This document shows positions 34,022 to 42,818 of a stretch of DNA of 64,000 nucleotides, piece by piece. The stretch is from the NCBI GenBank assembly GCA_910588075.1, contig CAJUOS010000007.1, positions 1 to 64,000 of the forward strand. The letters are read 5' to 3'. The DNA comes from an uncultured Erysipelotrichaceae bacterium (GTDB taxonomy: Bacteria > Bacillota_I > Bacilli_A > Erysipelotrichales > Coprobacillaceae). Position numbers and translations under genes: made by a program. The notes below the pieces were generated by a model. That model did not search any database and was not told the DNA's origin. It was given only the letters and a program-made list of their open reading frames with translations. The first letter of the stretch is position 1. Every line of letters begins with the position of its first letter.

Positions 34022-35875
34022 TTAAAAATTTTTTATTATCACTTCTTTTTTTGTATATCGTAATCCACTAGTTCCAATATTTACAATTGTGAATTGATGT
34101 TCTTGCACCCACTTTAAAAGTAAATGATTTACTCTTCCTTTATGATATATGACATTGGATAACATGAATTTATAACCTTGAGCGTCAAGATAATTAAGAA
34201 TATTTAAAAGTTCGACTTCCTCATCTGCTGTCCATCCTTTCATTCCACGTTTTCCGTCATTATAGGCAGCACTCGTAATAAAATAAGGTGGATCAAAATA
34301 AAAAACTGTATCTATTGGATATTCATTCCAATTTAAAGTTGTATAATCAGTATTTAGTAACTTCACATTTTCTGTTTTTGCATAAAAATGTAGAATTCGA
34401 TGTTTAATATCTTCACTATATCCTGCAACTCCTATAGGAGTATTAAACTCATGCCTGCTGTTAAATCTTATCATATTTTGAAATGAATACATATGTAATA
34501 AATATAAATAAAGTGGAGAATTCATCCCTGCATTAAAATCAGAACGTAATTTGTTATAAGCATCTTTATTTCCTTTTTCCAATCCATAAGAAGAAATTGC
34601 TAACTCTATTTGATTAATTATTTTGTCTTTATCGTTGTTGAGTAACCATTCTATTGTATTATATACATAAGGATTCAATTCATTATATACAACTGCAGTT
34701 AAAGCTGAGATATTAACTCCTACATTAAATGCCCCTCCCATAACATCTACAAAAGTTCCAACTTTATCAGGAAGTTCATTAATGATAAATGGAACCAAAG
34801 TATCTTTGCTACCCGAATAATTAAGCGGAGATTTATTTAGTGTAATATCTTTTTGAAAATATATAATTACTTCATTCAAGTTTTTGCCATTTCCTTTGTT
34901 ACTCGATCGGTGGTTTTGATACTCTCTATAGGTTGTACTTTCAACATATACCTGCTTATCTTTTGCAAAATGCTTAGCTAAAGATATTAGATCATCTAAT
35001 GACACAAGTCCTTGGTTGCTATAACTCACTAAAATATGAGTATACTTTATTTTACGAAATAAATCTTCGAATGCTGTTAATGCTTTTGTTCGTTGAGCAT
35101 ATAATGAATTTTTATTACCACGGTCTCTCTTCCCACCTTTACCTGTAATTTCTGGCGAATCGTATCTAGCAATTGTTTCAAACATATGATACGCTGAAAC
35201 GTACTGAGTAACCGTATAAGGTGGATCTATATAAGCAATATCTCCACTCAATTCTTTTATTAAACTATTGGTTTCCTTATTATACACCTCATTTTTACTA
35301 AATAACTTTACTTTATTAATCTCTAAAGGTTCTATTACAAATGCTTTTGTCGCCCTTGTATCCCAAAATTTAAAGAACGCTTCATAGGTCCCAGAAGTAT
35401 TTGATACTTTTGTCACACTCTCAATTAATGAAGCCAACAAGAAGTAATACTCATCTTCATTTATTGTTCTATTTTGATATAAATCTTCTATTTTTAATCT
35501 AATACCATCAATTTTTAAACCATTTTCTTCTGTGAAGAACATTCGCCCACCAATAGGTGTATAATTATTATATACAAAATATGTTGAATCTGCTTCAAAC
35601 TCCTGTGAATTTAGCCAAGTAAATATATCTTTATCATATGCTTTTTTAAATTTTTTAAAACTTGGAACGTTACTGTTTTTCAATTTCGCTTGATTCATTA
35701 CATAAGAAAAATATAAAAAATCATTTGATTGAATGGTATATCGGTCCTTAAAATAATCTCCTACACACCCGGTTCCAGCGAACAAGTCCGCAAATGTTTT
35801 TCCCTGAATGTTGTACTTAATTATAGTTTTTTCAATTGCATCTAACAATTTGATTTTACTCCCTAAATATCTCAT
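34022..35875 (-). CDS. Fused double N6-adenine DNA methyltransferase (M.FokI-like)
   Basis: A 617-residue protein with two complete class-alpha methyltransferase units. Unit 1: SAM motif DLFAGTG at about residues 30-36 and catalytic DPPYT at about residue 218. Unit 2: the SAM motif is altered (DVMGGAFNVG, about residue 378) and DPPYF is near residue 529. Both are Dam-like with a DPPY adenine-N6 signature. The two-unit fusion is that of M.FokI, where each unit modifies one strand of an asymmetric target. It is the first gene of the restriction operon and protects the host DNA. The altered loop in unit 2 still keeps the fold residues. Confidence 0.85.
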   Translation of the reverse strand: MRYLGSKIKLLDAIEKTIIKYNIQGKTFADLFAGTGCVGDYFKDRYTIQSNDFLYFSYVMNQAKLKNSNVPSFKKFKKAYDKDIFTWLNSQEFEADSTYFVYNNYTPIGGRMFFTEENGLKIDGIRLKIEDLYQNRTINEDEYYFLLASLIESVTKVSNTSGTYEAFFKFWDTRATKAFVIEPLEINKVKLFSKNEVYNKETNSLIKELSGDIAYIDPPYTVTQYVSAYHMFETIARYDSPEITGKGGKRDRGNKNSLYAQRTKALTAFEDLFRKIKYTHILVSYSNQGLVSLDDLISLAKHFAKDKQVYVESTTYREYQNHRSSNKGNGKNLNEVIIYFQKDITLNKSPLNYSGSKDTLVPFIINELPDKVGTFVDVMGGAFNVGVNISALTAVVYNELNPYVYNTIEWLLNNDKDKIINQIELAISSYGLEKGNKDAYNKLRSDFNAGMNSPLYLYLLHMYSFQNMIRFNSRHEFNTPIGVAGYSEDIKHRILHFYAKTENVKLLNTDYTTLNWNEYPIDTVFYFDPPYFITSAAYNDGKRGMKGWTADEEVELLNILNYLDAQGYKFMLSNVIYHKGRVNHLLLKWVQEHQFTIVNIGTSGLRYTKKEVIIKNF

Positions 35876-36339
35876 TTAATTCACCTTTCAATCATATCCT
35901 TATTATAATATTAACAACTTGTATTTGAACACCATTTTAAATTAGTAATTTGAATCAAAAATTTGTATACAATTTTTAACATTATATCAAATTATTGTTA
36001 TTTTCTCAATCAAATAATTTTTATATATAATTGATTCCACTATTCATTTATTAAAAATTCTATCAGTGTGTTGATACACTAAATTGCTCTTCATCACTAT
36101 CAATAATTAAAATTTTAAGATTATCAACTGATAATTCTACTTAAGTTATCTTTTTCATCATCAACACTACCACATATTTTTTCTTTTAGCCATGATTAAA
36201 TCCATTATTTTATACTTATTTATAACTGATATATATATATGGAACTGCATATTTCTTTATAAATTAGACCTAGTTGAGTTTAAGCCCATATATTATATCC
36301 TTTTTTGATATTCTCTTTATTGAATATTAATTCCTTTTT
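35876..36339. other. Non-coding stretch upstream of the restriction operon
   Basis: About 465 bases with no supportable gene. A short AGTGT/ACACT dyad at 36065-36080 is present and must hold or flank the promoter region of the restriction operon, but no good -35/-10 pair is visible to me. Confidence 0.35.
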
Positions 36340-36712
36340 TATTCATGTGATTTCATAAACTCACTAAACTCTATATTACATTTACCAACATACTTACATT
36401 TCTTGTAGCGATTGCCTCATTATAAATATCCAATTCCTTCTAATCAATATCAGCACTGCTGATAATCATAATATTCTCCTCATTACCTTCATCCCTTTTA
36501 TTGATATATTCCTGATACTATACTCATTGTTTTTTTAATTCAATCATTTTTATTGGCAGTTCTCCAATAGCTTTTCTAATTTCACAACCTGCATCTACAT
36601 CAATCAATTTGATGCCTGCTTTATCCATCTTATCAAATAACCTGCAGTCTACATTTATTTCTGACAGCAAACAGTCATAATCCAAGAAAAACACATAATC
36701 TGGTTTTACCTT
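36340..36712 (-). pseudogene. Decayed paralogue of the 39705-40418 accessory gene
   Basis: One frame stays open in pieces: VKPDYVFFLDYDCLLSEINV, then DVDAGCEIRKAIGELPIKMI, a stop, and later KELDIYNEAIATRNVSMLV after more stops. The stretch around DYVFFLDYDCLLSEI aligns in hydrophobic pattern with NTFLVNDMNLILADAYSNGK and the following KKDGITIYHN of the live gene. It is a third dead piece of the recombination module next to the repeat at 36801-36822. Confidence 0.45.
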
Positions 36713-36800
36713 TTAAGGGTATATGTCATGATACCTAAGTCATTTAAAATTAACATTTGTGGTTCGAATAAATAAATGACCACTAATTAAAAATACCTTG

Positions 36801-36822
36801 ATTTTATCATTCTTTAGTAGAA
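36801..36822 (+). repeat. Right copy of the 22-bp direct repeat (candidate att site)
   Basis: ATTTTATCATTC, one T, then TTAGTAGAA, 21 of 22 bases as at 29736-29757. It begins 101 bases beyond the stop of the second integrase gene, the usual place for an attachment site. Confidence 0.5.
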
Positions 36823-36922
36823 ACAAAATAACTTATATACATAAAATATATTTTTTCAATTAACAATCTTCTATAAATCATAGTTATTTCTATCAACTAA
36901 TTTAATTTTACTTATACTTATT

Positions 36923-38098
36923 CTAAAACTTGATTCTATTTTGATCATTTATAAATTCAATATTATCATCATATAAATCATCTAATGCCTTTCTTTGGTC
37001 ATCTCGGCTTGGATGTGTATATACATTCCATGTTGTATTTACTGTACTATGTCTTAATAAATCCCTAACAATTATTGGATTAATACCTGACATCATCAAT
37101 TCAGTAGCATATGTATGTCTAAGCATATGATAATGAAACTTAATGTCCAACTTTTTTGCTGTATCTCTAATTCTTTCTTGAAAATTTGATGGTGTAATAA
37201 AATCTCCATGTTCATCACAAATAACAAATTCGTATGGATTTTCAACAAACCAACTTTTTAAATATTCACTTAATATTGAACAAATTTCTACCTTAGCTTT
37301 ACTACTTTTTGTCTTTAACCTTTCTGTTAAATATATTTCTTTTCTTTTTAATCCAATATACTCTACCTTTCGTCGTATTGTTAATTGATTTCTTTCCAAA
37401 TCAAAATCTTCTTTTTTTAATGCCATAACCTCACTTATTCTTAAACCAGTATATCTTCCAATCAACAAAGCAATGCCATATGATCTATATTTATATTGAG
37501 CTTTTTTCGCAAAACATCGATTAGGACTTGGGTTTATGATTTCTTCTATTAATCTTTTTAAATCCTTGTCACTTATAACTTCTACATATGTTTTCTTTTC
37601 TGGTATATTTGAAAGAAGAATATTAGGCACAGGATTTGTTGATATATATCCTGCTCTCACACCATGTTTAAAAATTACTGAGTAGATTTTTTTTATATTT
37701 TTAACTGTGGGATAATTATATTTTTGTGATAATTCATTAATATGTGATTGGAGAGAAACATAATTAACTGATTCAATAGGTACTTTTCCAAAATCATCTT
37801 TCACATACATACTATGTGTCTGGTTATAATAATGTAATGTAGCAGGAGCCCATTTTATTTGACCTTCAACTTCTATATACTCCTCATAAACATCATTCAA
37901 TGTCTTTTTACTTGATTGTGGAATTAACATATATGCATTTGATTTTTCAATAATGTTAGCTTCATAATTCTTCGCTTCTCTTTTTGTTCTGAATCCTCCT
38001 TTTGTATGACGTTGTGTTACTCCAAATGGATCCTTATATCTTACATCTACCTGATATGTATATCCATATTTCTTGCTTTTCAGTTTTCTAATAGACAT
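36923..38098 (-). CDS. Tyrosine recombinase/integrase (second of a tandem pair)
   Basis: A 391-residue protein with an N-terminal arm-binding domain (RKLKSKKYGYTYQVDVRYKD, then GGFRTKREAKNYEAN), a core-binding domain (residues about 60-165), and the catalytic domain with R in GRYTGLRISE, H-x-x-R in YHMLRHTYATEL, and the nucleophilic Tyr in NTTWNVYTH. All RHRHY-type residues are present. It is a paralogue of the gene just upstream (41-base gap) and of the dead copy at 29758. GGAGGTAATTT precedes the ATG. Its stop lies about 100 bases from the 22-bp repeat, fitting a role in integration there. Confidence 0.92.
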   Translation of the reverse strand: MSIRKLKSKKYGYTYQVDVRYKDPFGVTQRHTKGGFRTKREAKNYEANIIEKSNAYMLIPQSSKKTLNDVYEEYIEVEGQIKWAPATLHYYNQTHSMYVKDDFGKVPIESVNYVSLQSHINELSQKYNYPTVKNIKKIYSVIFKHGVRAGYISTNPVPNILLSNIPEKKTYVEVISDKDLKRLIEEIINPSPNRCFAKKAQYKYRSYGIALLIGRYTGLRISEVMALKKEDFDLERNQLTIRRKVEYIGLKRKEIYLTERLKTKSSKAKVEICSILSEYLKSWFVENPYEFVICDEHGDFITPSNFQERIRDTAKKLDIKFHYHMLRHTYATELMMSGINPIIVRDLLRHSTVNTTWNVYTHPSRDDQRKALDDLYDDNIEFINDQNRIKF

Positions 38099-38139
38099 AA
38101 ATTACCTCCACATAAATATATCAACAAAAATAAAAAACA

Positions 38140-39291
38140 TTATTTCATCTTCATATAAAGACTATCTAATGCTTTTCTTTGATCCTCATTTTGAGGATGT
38201 GTATATATACTCCAAGTTGTACTAATATCACCATGTCGCATTAAACCCTTAATAACCACTGGATTAACATTTGACATAACCAATTCTGTTGCATAAGTAT
38301 GTCTTAACATATGATAGTGGAAATGTATACCAAGTTCTTTACAAACTTCTCGAATTCTATGATTTAATGTTTCAGGATTTATAAAATTTCCCTGCCCATT
38401 ACATACAACAAATTCAAATGGATTTATTTCAAACCACTTTTTAAGATACTGGCATAGCTTTCTACTTATTTCTACAGTACCTTTACTATTTGCTGATTTT
38501 AGTTTATGAGTTATATGTATATCTTTACCTTTTAGACCAGCATATTCAACTCTTCTTCTGACTGTCATACAACACTTTTCAAGATCAAAATCCTTTTTCT
38601 TTAATGCCAATGTCTCACTAATTCTCAAACCTGTATACCTTCCAATGATTAAAGCCATCGCATATGATTTAAAGGTAAATTCAGCATTTTTTGCAGACGA
38701 ATATGGATTTGTCCTTTTAGCACCCTGTATTGCATTAATGATTCTTGATAAATCATCATCACTAATAATTTCCACTTTAACTCTCCTTTCATCCTGTGAT
38801 TTTGGAATTTGAATATATGGAACTGGATTTTCCTTTATATATTCATTTCGCAAAGCATATTTAAAAGTAACTGCAAATAACTTCTTAATATTTTTCAGTG
38901 TTGGTGGATTATATTTTTTTGACATCTTTTTAAAGAATTGTTGTAAATTCATATACTTTAATGATCCTATGCTTTCATTTCCAATTGTATCTTTAACATA
39001 CATTTTATGTGTAGAATTATAATAGACTTTTGTAGCACTGGAATATTTAGCTTTCCCCTCTATTTCCATATACTCATAAAAGATATCATTAAATGTTCTA
39101 TGTGTACTTATTTCTTGTTCTTTTAAAACTTCTAGTCGTTCCTTAAAATCCCTTTCATATTTCTTTGCTTCTTTCATAGACTTAAATCCACTTTTGATAT
39201 GTCTTTTTGAGACACCTAATACACTTTTATATTTAATATCTACTTGAAAAGTTTTTCCATGTTTTTTACTTTTAATTTCTGATATTGCCAT
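38140..39291 (-). CDS. Tyrosine recombinase/integrase (first of a tandem pair)
   Basis: A 383-residue protein with the same plan as its neighbour: arm-binding domain (SEIKSKKHGKTFQVDIKYKS), core-binding domain, and catalytic residues in RYTGLRISETL, HYHMLRHTYATEL and STTWSIYTH. ATG 39291 has GAGGAG seven bases upstream; the TTG at 39297 is unlikely. It is upstream of the second integrase and 20 bases downstream of the HTH/excisionase gene. Tandem paralogous integrases are uncommon, and may act as a heteromer or on different sites. Confidence 0.92.
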   Translation of the reverse strand: MAISEIKSKKHGKTFQVDIKYKSVLGVSKRHIKSGFKSMKEAKKYERDFKERLEVLKEQEISTHRTFNDIFYEYMEIEGKAKYSSATKVYYNSTHKMYVKDTIGNESIGSLKYMNLQQFFKKMSKKYNPPTLKNIKKLFAVTFKYALRNEYIKENPVPYIQIPKSQDERRVKVEIISDDDLSRIINAIQGAKRTNPYSSAKNAEFTFKSYAMALIIGRYTGLRISETLALKKKDFDLEKCCMTVRRRVEYAGLKGKDIHITHKLKSANSKGTVEISRKLCQYLKKWFEINPFEFVVCNGQGNFINPETLNHRIREVCKELGIHFHYHMLRHTYATELVMSNVNPVVIKGLMRHGDISTTWSIYTHPQNEDQRKALDSLYMKMK

Positions 39292-39311
39292 ATTCAAGCT
39301 CCTCTTTTAAC

Positions 39312-39551
39312 TCATGCTTTGCTTCGATTATCAACAATCTGTTTACTTTGAATAGCTTTAATCCTACTACTTACATCCAAACCTTCATAATCTTTATAAA
39401 AATTATTAATAGCTCTTGAGGAGAACATATAGTTTCTTCCTGTACGAATTGCAGGAATAATTCCCATTTCTCTCAAAAAAGTTACATGACTTTCTGAACA
39501 ATTAAGAAACTCCATCAATTGAGCCTGTGTAAACATTTGTAAATCACTCAT
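39312..39551 (-). CDS. Excisionase-like HTH protein
   Basis: A 79-residue protein. ATG 39551 has GGGAGG upstream; the longer frame from 39602 starts before it. It has a MerR/excisionase-type wHTH (FTQAQLMEFLNCSESHVTFL, then REMGIIPAIRTGRNYMFSSR) and a helical tail. In such modules this protein directs excision or regulates the integrase. A dead copy lies at 30365-30567. It is directly ahead of the two integrase genes. Confidence 0.8.
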   Translation of the reverse strand: MSDLQMFTQAQLMEFLNCSESHVTFLREMGIIPAIRTGRNYMFSSRAINNFYKDYEGLDVSSRIKAIQSKQIVDNRSKA

Positions 39552-39704
39552 CTTATTCCCTCCCCTATTAATATTTAATAAACAGTATGTTCTTTTCAGC
39601 ACACAACATTACCACATAAATGTTATTTTATCTATAATTTCATTTTAAATAAATATACATAATAATAATCACTGCAATCTATTAAGATTTGCCTACTCTT
39701 ATAA

Positions 39705-40418
39705 TCAATTTAACTGATGTAGCATCATCGACTCTTGCTCTCTGACTTCACTTTGAATATCTTCTCGATCCTCAAAATAAACATCATATATTAATTTCAT
39801 ACGTTCCATAAATCCAAGAAATTCCACATTTATAATATCGTCAAAAAGAATAATTCTATCAAAATGATTCGAACCTATAATTTCCTCAAGCATTTCTTCA
39901 GACTGACTGTTATACTCTGGAATAACAATTCTGCTTATCCTTGCATTATTATACTTTGAATATCGTTCTATAAATTCATCATATTCTTTCTCTGATTGGT
40001 TATTAGTTATTACAGCAATATGATCAATACCCTCTTCTAATTTTTTCAAGCTATATTCCACTGCATCTTTTAACATCGCTTTGATATTAGCATCCATATT
40101 CAACATAATATTCTCTAATGTCATTTCAAATTTATTATGATAAATTGTTATTCCATCTTTTTTTAATGCTTCAACAAATTTTCCATTACTGTATGCATCC
40201 GCAAGAATCAAATTCATATCATTCACAAGAAAAGTATTTACTTTTAATTCAGATAATATTTTTGAAAAGATTTCTGGTTCTCTAAATGGATCAATGAACG
40301 AATAATGTGCCTCTCCTAAAATATTGACATTTATACGCTTAGCAAAATTAATAAATTCTCTTATTTCTTCCTCATTTAAATTTTCTTCCTTCACTGCTAA
40401 TACAATTCCTTTTTTCAT
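39705..40418 (-). CDS. Accessory protein of the integration module, unknown function
   Basis: A 237-residue acidic protein with alternating strands and helices: GIVLAVKEENLNEEEIREFI, then NVNILGEAHYSFIDP, a LVNDMNLILADAYSNGKFVE block, and VEYSLKKLEEGIDHIAVITN. I cannot name a family; the N-terminal half recalls resolvase or Rossmann-like folds but no catalytic residue is clear. A decayed paralogue occurs at 36340-36712. It lies between the sigma-like gene and the HTH gene. A long dyad at 40452-40479 is just upstream of its start, so its transcription may be controlled there. Confidence 0.55.
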   Translation of the reverse strand: MKKGIVLAVKEENLNEEEIREFINFAKRINVNILGEAHYSFIDPFREPEIFSKILSELKVNTFLVNDMNLILADAYSNGKFVEALKKDGITIYHNKFEMTLENIMLNMDANIKAMLKDAVEYSLKKLEEGIDHIAVITNNQSEKEYDEFIERYSKYNNARISRIVIPEYNSQSEEMLEEIIGSNHFDRIILFDDIINVEFLGFMERMKLIYDVYFEDREDIQSEVREQESMMLHQLN

Positions 40419-40451
40419 TTTCGTTTCACTCCTTTTTTTATTGGTACACTG

Positions 40452-40479
40452 ATGACACTTAACAACTGTTAAGTGTCAT
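40452..40479. promoter_or_regulatory. Long dyad upstream of the accessory gene
   Basis: Perfect 12-bp arms (ATGACACTTAAC/GTTAAGTGTCAT) with a 4-base loop, 33 bases upstream of the start codon at 40418. The half-site ATGACACT/AGTGTCAT also occurs in the dyad at 56934-56958. Confidence 0.55.
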
Positions 40480-40878
40480 GATCTATCAACAAACATTTTC
40501 ATTTCAATTTAGATTTCTTCTGTTTAGACCAATTCTTACTGGCAGTAAGACATACGAATTCCACGTTCCCTCGTTCAATCAAAGAGACACCTCTCACAAC
40601 TGCGACGGTTTTATCACGCTCGGTTGATTCCTAGATGAAGTATCATTATTTTCCCCTGTTTCATCATCGCAAAGATATTGCCAACATCTTTTATAATCTG
40701 CTTTTTATCGCTCTCATTTATATCATATAACTGGTCATTGCGAAACAATTAATGTGCTTAGTAATAGGGTAATGTATTGCTCTAAACTATTTAATTATCA
40801 AGGTTCTGTAAGAGGCACGCTTATATCTCCCCTCATTAATAACTGGGACATCCTCTTCAAATTTGATAACCACTTTTT
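40480..40878. other. Non-coding stretch with dyad and old coding fragments
   Basis: About 400 bases of higher GC than the neighbours. It has a TCTTACT/AGTAAGA dyad at 40534-40550. On the minus strand only fragments are readable, for example VVREVSLIERGNVEFVCLTA and EEDVPVINEGRYKRASYRTL, in different frames with stops between. It looks like a decayed gene between the sigma-like and accessory genes, but I cannot name it. Confidence 0.35.
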
Positions 40879-41337
40879 TTATTTTTTTATATTTTTTCTT
40901 ATTTTTTTTAATATTGTCTTTTTTCTTTTATGAATATTTGGCTGACTTGTATTTAAAAACTGAGCCAATTCACGCTCAGTTTTCTCCTTTATTAACAAAT
41001 TTGTAATTAAATCTCTATCCTGATCATTTAATTCATTAATACACTTCATCACTAAAGCAATTTGATTTTCAACATACATATCATTTATATAATCAGGATC
41101 AATCCCTACAAAATCAGAAATCATCACTCCATCTTTATTAACATCATCAAGACTTATTAGATTTGCATTTATATCTTTCTTTTGATCTCTTAATTGCTTT
41201 TTATATGAACTATAACAAACATTAAACACTTCTTTAGTCACTTCAACTAAATTTCCTTTAATATTAAAATAATATTTTTTATTTCCAAACTCATCTGGAC
41301 ATATCCAGAAATAATTCCTTTGATAATCGTTTTCCAT
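40879..41337 (-). CDS. Sigma-70 region-4-like regulator of the mobile element
   Basis: A 152-residue protein. The C-terminal third has a sigma-70 region 4 HTH (LNDQDRDLITNLLIKEKTER, then ELAQFLNTSQPNIHKRKKTI). The N-terminal part is Tyr/Asp-rich and lacks region 2. Small region-4-only proteins of this type occur beside the integrase modules of Tn916/Tn1549-like elements, where they regulate transfer or recombination. ATG 41337 follows a GGAGG; a hairpin that can cover that site is at 41345-41380. Confidence 0.75.
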   Translation of the reverse strand: MENDYQRNYFWICPDEFGNKKYYFNIKGNLVEVTKEVFNVCYSSYKKQLRDQKKDINANLISLDDVNKDGVMISDFVGIDPDYINDMYVENQIALVMKCINELNDQDRDLITNLLIKEKTERELAQFLNTSQPNIHKRKKTILKKIRKNIKK

Positions 41338-41344
41338 TCTTTCT

Positions 41345-41380
41345 CCTCCATTCTCATTTTTTGAAATGAAAATGAGGAGG
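41345..41380 (-). promoter_or_regulatory. Hairpin that can mask the ribosome-binding site of the sigma-like gene
   Basis: On the minus strand, GGAGG (41349-41345) can pair with CCTCC at 41380-41376, and AATGAG-type bases pair with CTCATT between them. The stem would enclose the ribosome site immediately upstream of the 41337 start codon. Confidence 0.4.
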
Positions 41381-41398
41381 TGATCTATTTTTAAACAT

Positions 41399-41426
41399 AA
41401 AAAAACCTTTCTCATATTGAGAAAGG
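41399..41426 (-). terminator. Terminator after the 41561-42295 gene
   Basis: An 8-bp perfect stem (CCTTTCTC/GAGAAAGG) with a 5-base loop and a run of seven Ts on the minus strand. It ends transcription from the immunity-gene side before the sigma-like gene. Confidence 0.8.
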
Positions 41427-41560
41427 CTTTTCTATTACTATTTTTCTAATATATACTATATGATTAATTTTTTTATTTGTTATTGTTTTAATATATACAT
41501 TTTCTTACATATCAAAAAGAATACTAAATAATTTTTTGTAGGACATTTTATTTATGCTTA

Positions 41561-42295
41561 TCACTTATTATATGTTATCCAAATAATATTACCATCTGTA
41601 TCAAAATACACTTTTCCTAATTCTTTATAATAAAAACATCCAATTTCATCCTTATTCTTAGGTATCTGTACATTGTCTTTTGCATGAAATATCATATTAC
41701 TTATTATACGTCCTTGATTATCACAAAATAAATTATAAGTTTCTATACCAAAAAAACCTTTATTAAAAGTAACTAAATAGTACTCTCCATATTTTTCAAT
41801 TTTTACTATATCTCCTGATATTTTTGATTCAACAAAATCACCTATTTGTTGACCTTCTACTGTAGATGTTATATCTATATAACCATCTAAATCATATTCT
41901 TTTTCCTCTTTTTTAAATTTATTTATCCACTCTTTATCAGTTATTTTTTCTAATTTTATATTAATATACTCATTTTCTGATAATTCATATATCCCAGAAA
42001 ATGTTTTTAAAATATATGGATATAATTTTTTTGTATATTTAAAGGGCTTACTTGTCTTTCCAGTTCTATCTATAAACCCAGTATAATAACCATTGACATT
42101 ATATTCATTAAACTCAACAAGAAAAGCCTCTTCAGTATCTAAGTCATTTGAATATGTATGATAAAAACAATTTCTATCTACTTGTTTTGATTTTTCTCGC
42201 ATATCATTAAAAGTTATTATACTTCTATTATAAATTTTAAAAAAACTAAAAAGTATACATAAAATTAAAATCATTACACATAATCTTTTTTTCAA
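41561..42295 (-). CDS. Membrane-anchored protein beside the toxin locus, candidate immunity protein
   Basis: A 244-residue protein with an N-terminal membrane helix (LCVMILILCILFSFFKIYN) and a soluble domain with beta strands (FLVEFNEYNVNGYYTGFIDR, DLDGYIDITSTVEGQQIG). No family is recognised. It lies downstream of the YD-repeat toxin gene in the region expected for immunity genes, next to a broken toxin fragment, so an immunity role is possible but unproved. A strong terminator follows at 41399-41426. Confidence 0.45.
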   Translation of the reverse strand: MKKRLCVMILILCILFSFFKIYNRSIITFNDMREKSKQVDRNCFYHTYSNDLDTEEAFLVEFNEYNVNGYYTGFIDRTGKTSKPFKYTKKLYPYILKTFSGIYELSENEYINIKLEKITDKEWINKFKKEEKEYDLDGYIDITSTVEGQQIGDFVESKISGDIVKIEKYGEYYLVTFNKGFFGIETYNLFCDNQGRIISNMIFHAKDNVQIPKNKDEIGCFYYKELGKVYFDTDGNIIWITYNK

Positions 42296-42427
42296 CTGTA
42301 ACCCCCCCTTATTCCTTAATTAAAATAATTATGAACTACTACACCATATAAAATTGAATTATTTTATAATTATAACGGTGATATTACAATTATAAAAATT
42401 TGATTAATACCACCGATATATATTTAC

Positions 42428-42790
42428 TTATTTATTTAATCTATACCATTCATTTATTCCATCTAAAATATCTTGTGAATCTCCTTCATTATCACCAGAA
42501 TCAGTTAGTCCAGATATTGCACGAATAAATAACCATTCTGGTATTCCTAAAATAGAGTGATCAGAAATTTTTTGAGCTAATCCAGCAGAGTTTATAATAT
42601 ATGCATCACGCCCTATTATAATATCACCTATATTTATTTTTGGTATACTGTCAAACATTTCAGCAGCTACTATTCCATAATGATAATTTCCAAAATAATC
42701 TCTAGTTCATACTATACCACGATAATAAATATTATCATTCCATAAACAAAACCGTTTTACATTAACTTAAGCAATATTATCATAAAATTA
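42428..42790 (-). pseudogene. Broken polymorphic toxin fragment resembling toxin type 44
   Basis: A minus-strand frame with two in-frame stops encodes pieces VNVKRFCLWNDNIYYRGIV, stop, TRDYFGNYHYGIVAAEMF, then INSAGLAQKIS and EGDSQDILDGINEWYRLNK. The elements FGNYHYGIVA, AGLAQ and DSQDILDGINEWY resemble the polymorphic toxin type 44 (Ntox44) domain in order; this is recognition from memory. The fragment lies 3' of the giant YD gene, where displaced toxin tips accumulate in Rhs-type loci. It is broken, so it is a relic rather than an active toxin. Confidence 0.45.
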
Positions 42791-42818
42791 TTTTGGGAAA
42801 TACTTAAATAAACAAAAA

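Noticed and set aside
40534..40550. TCTTACT/AGTAAGA dyad as a tRNA-like or CRISPR-like element
   Set aside because: Only one short dyad with no repeats or cloverleaf, so it was left as a simple dyad.
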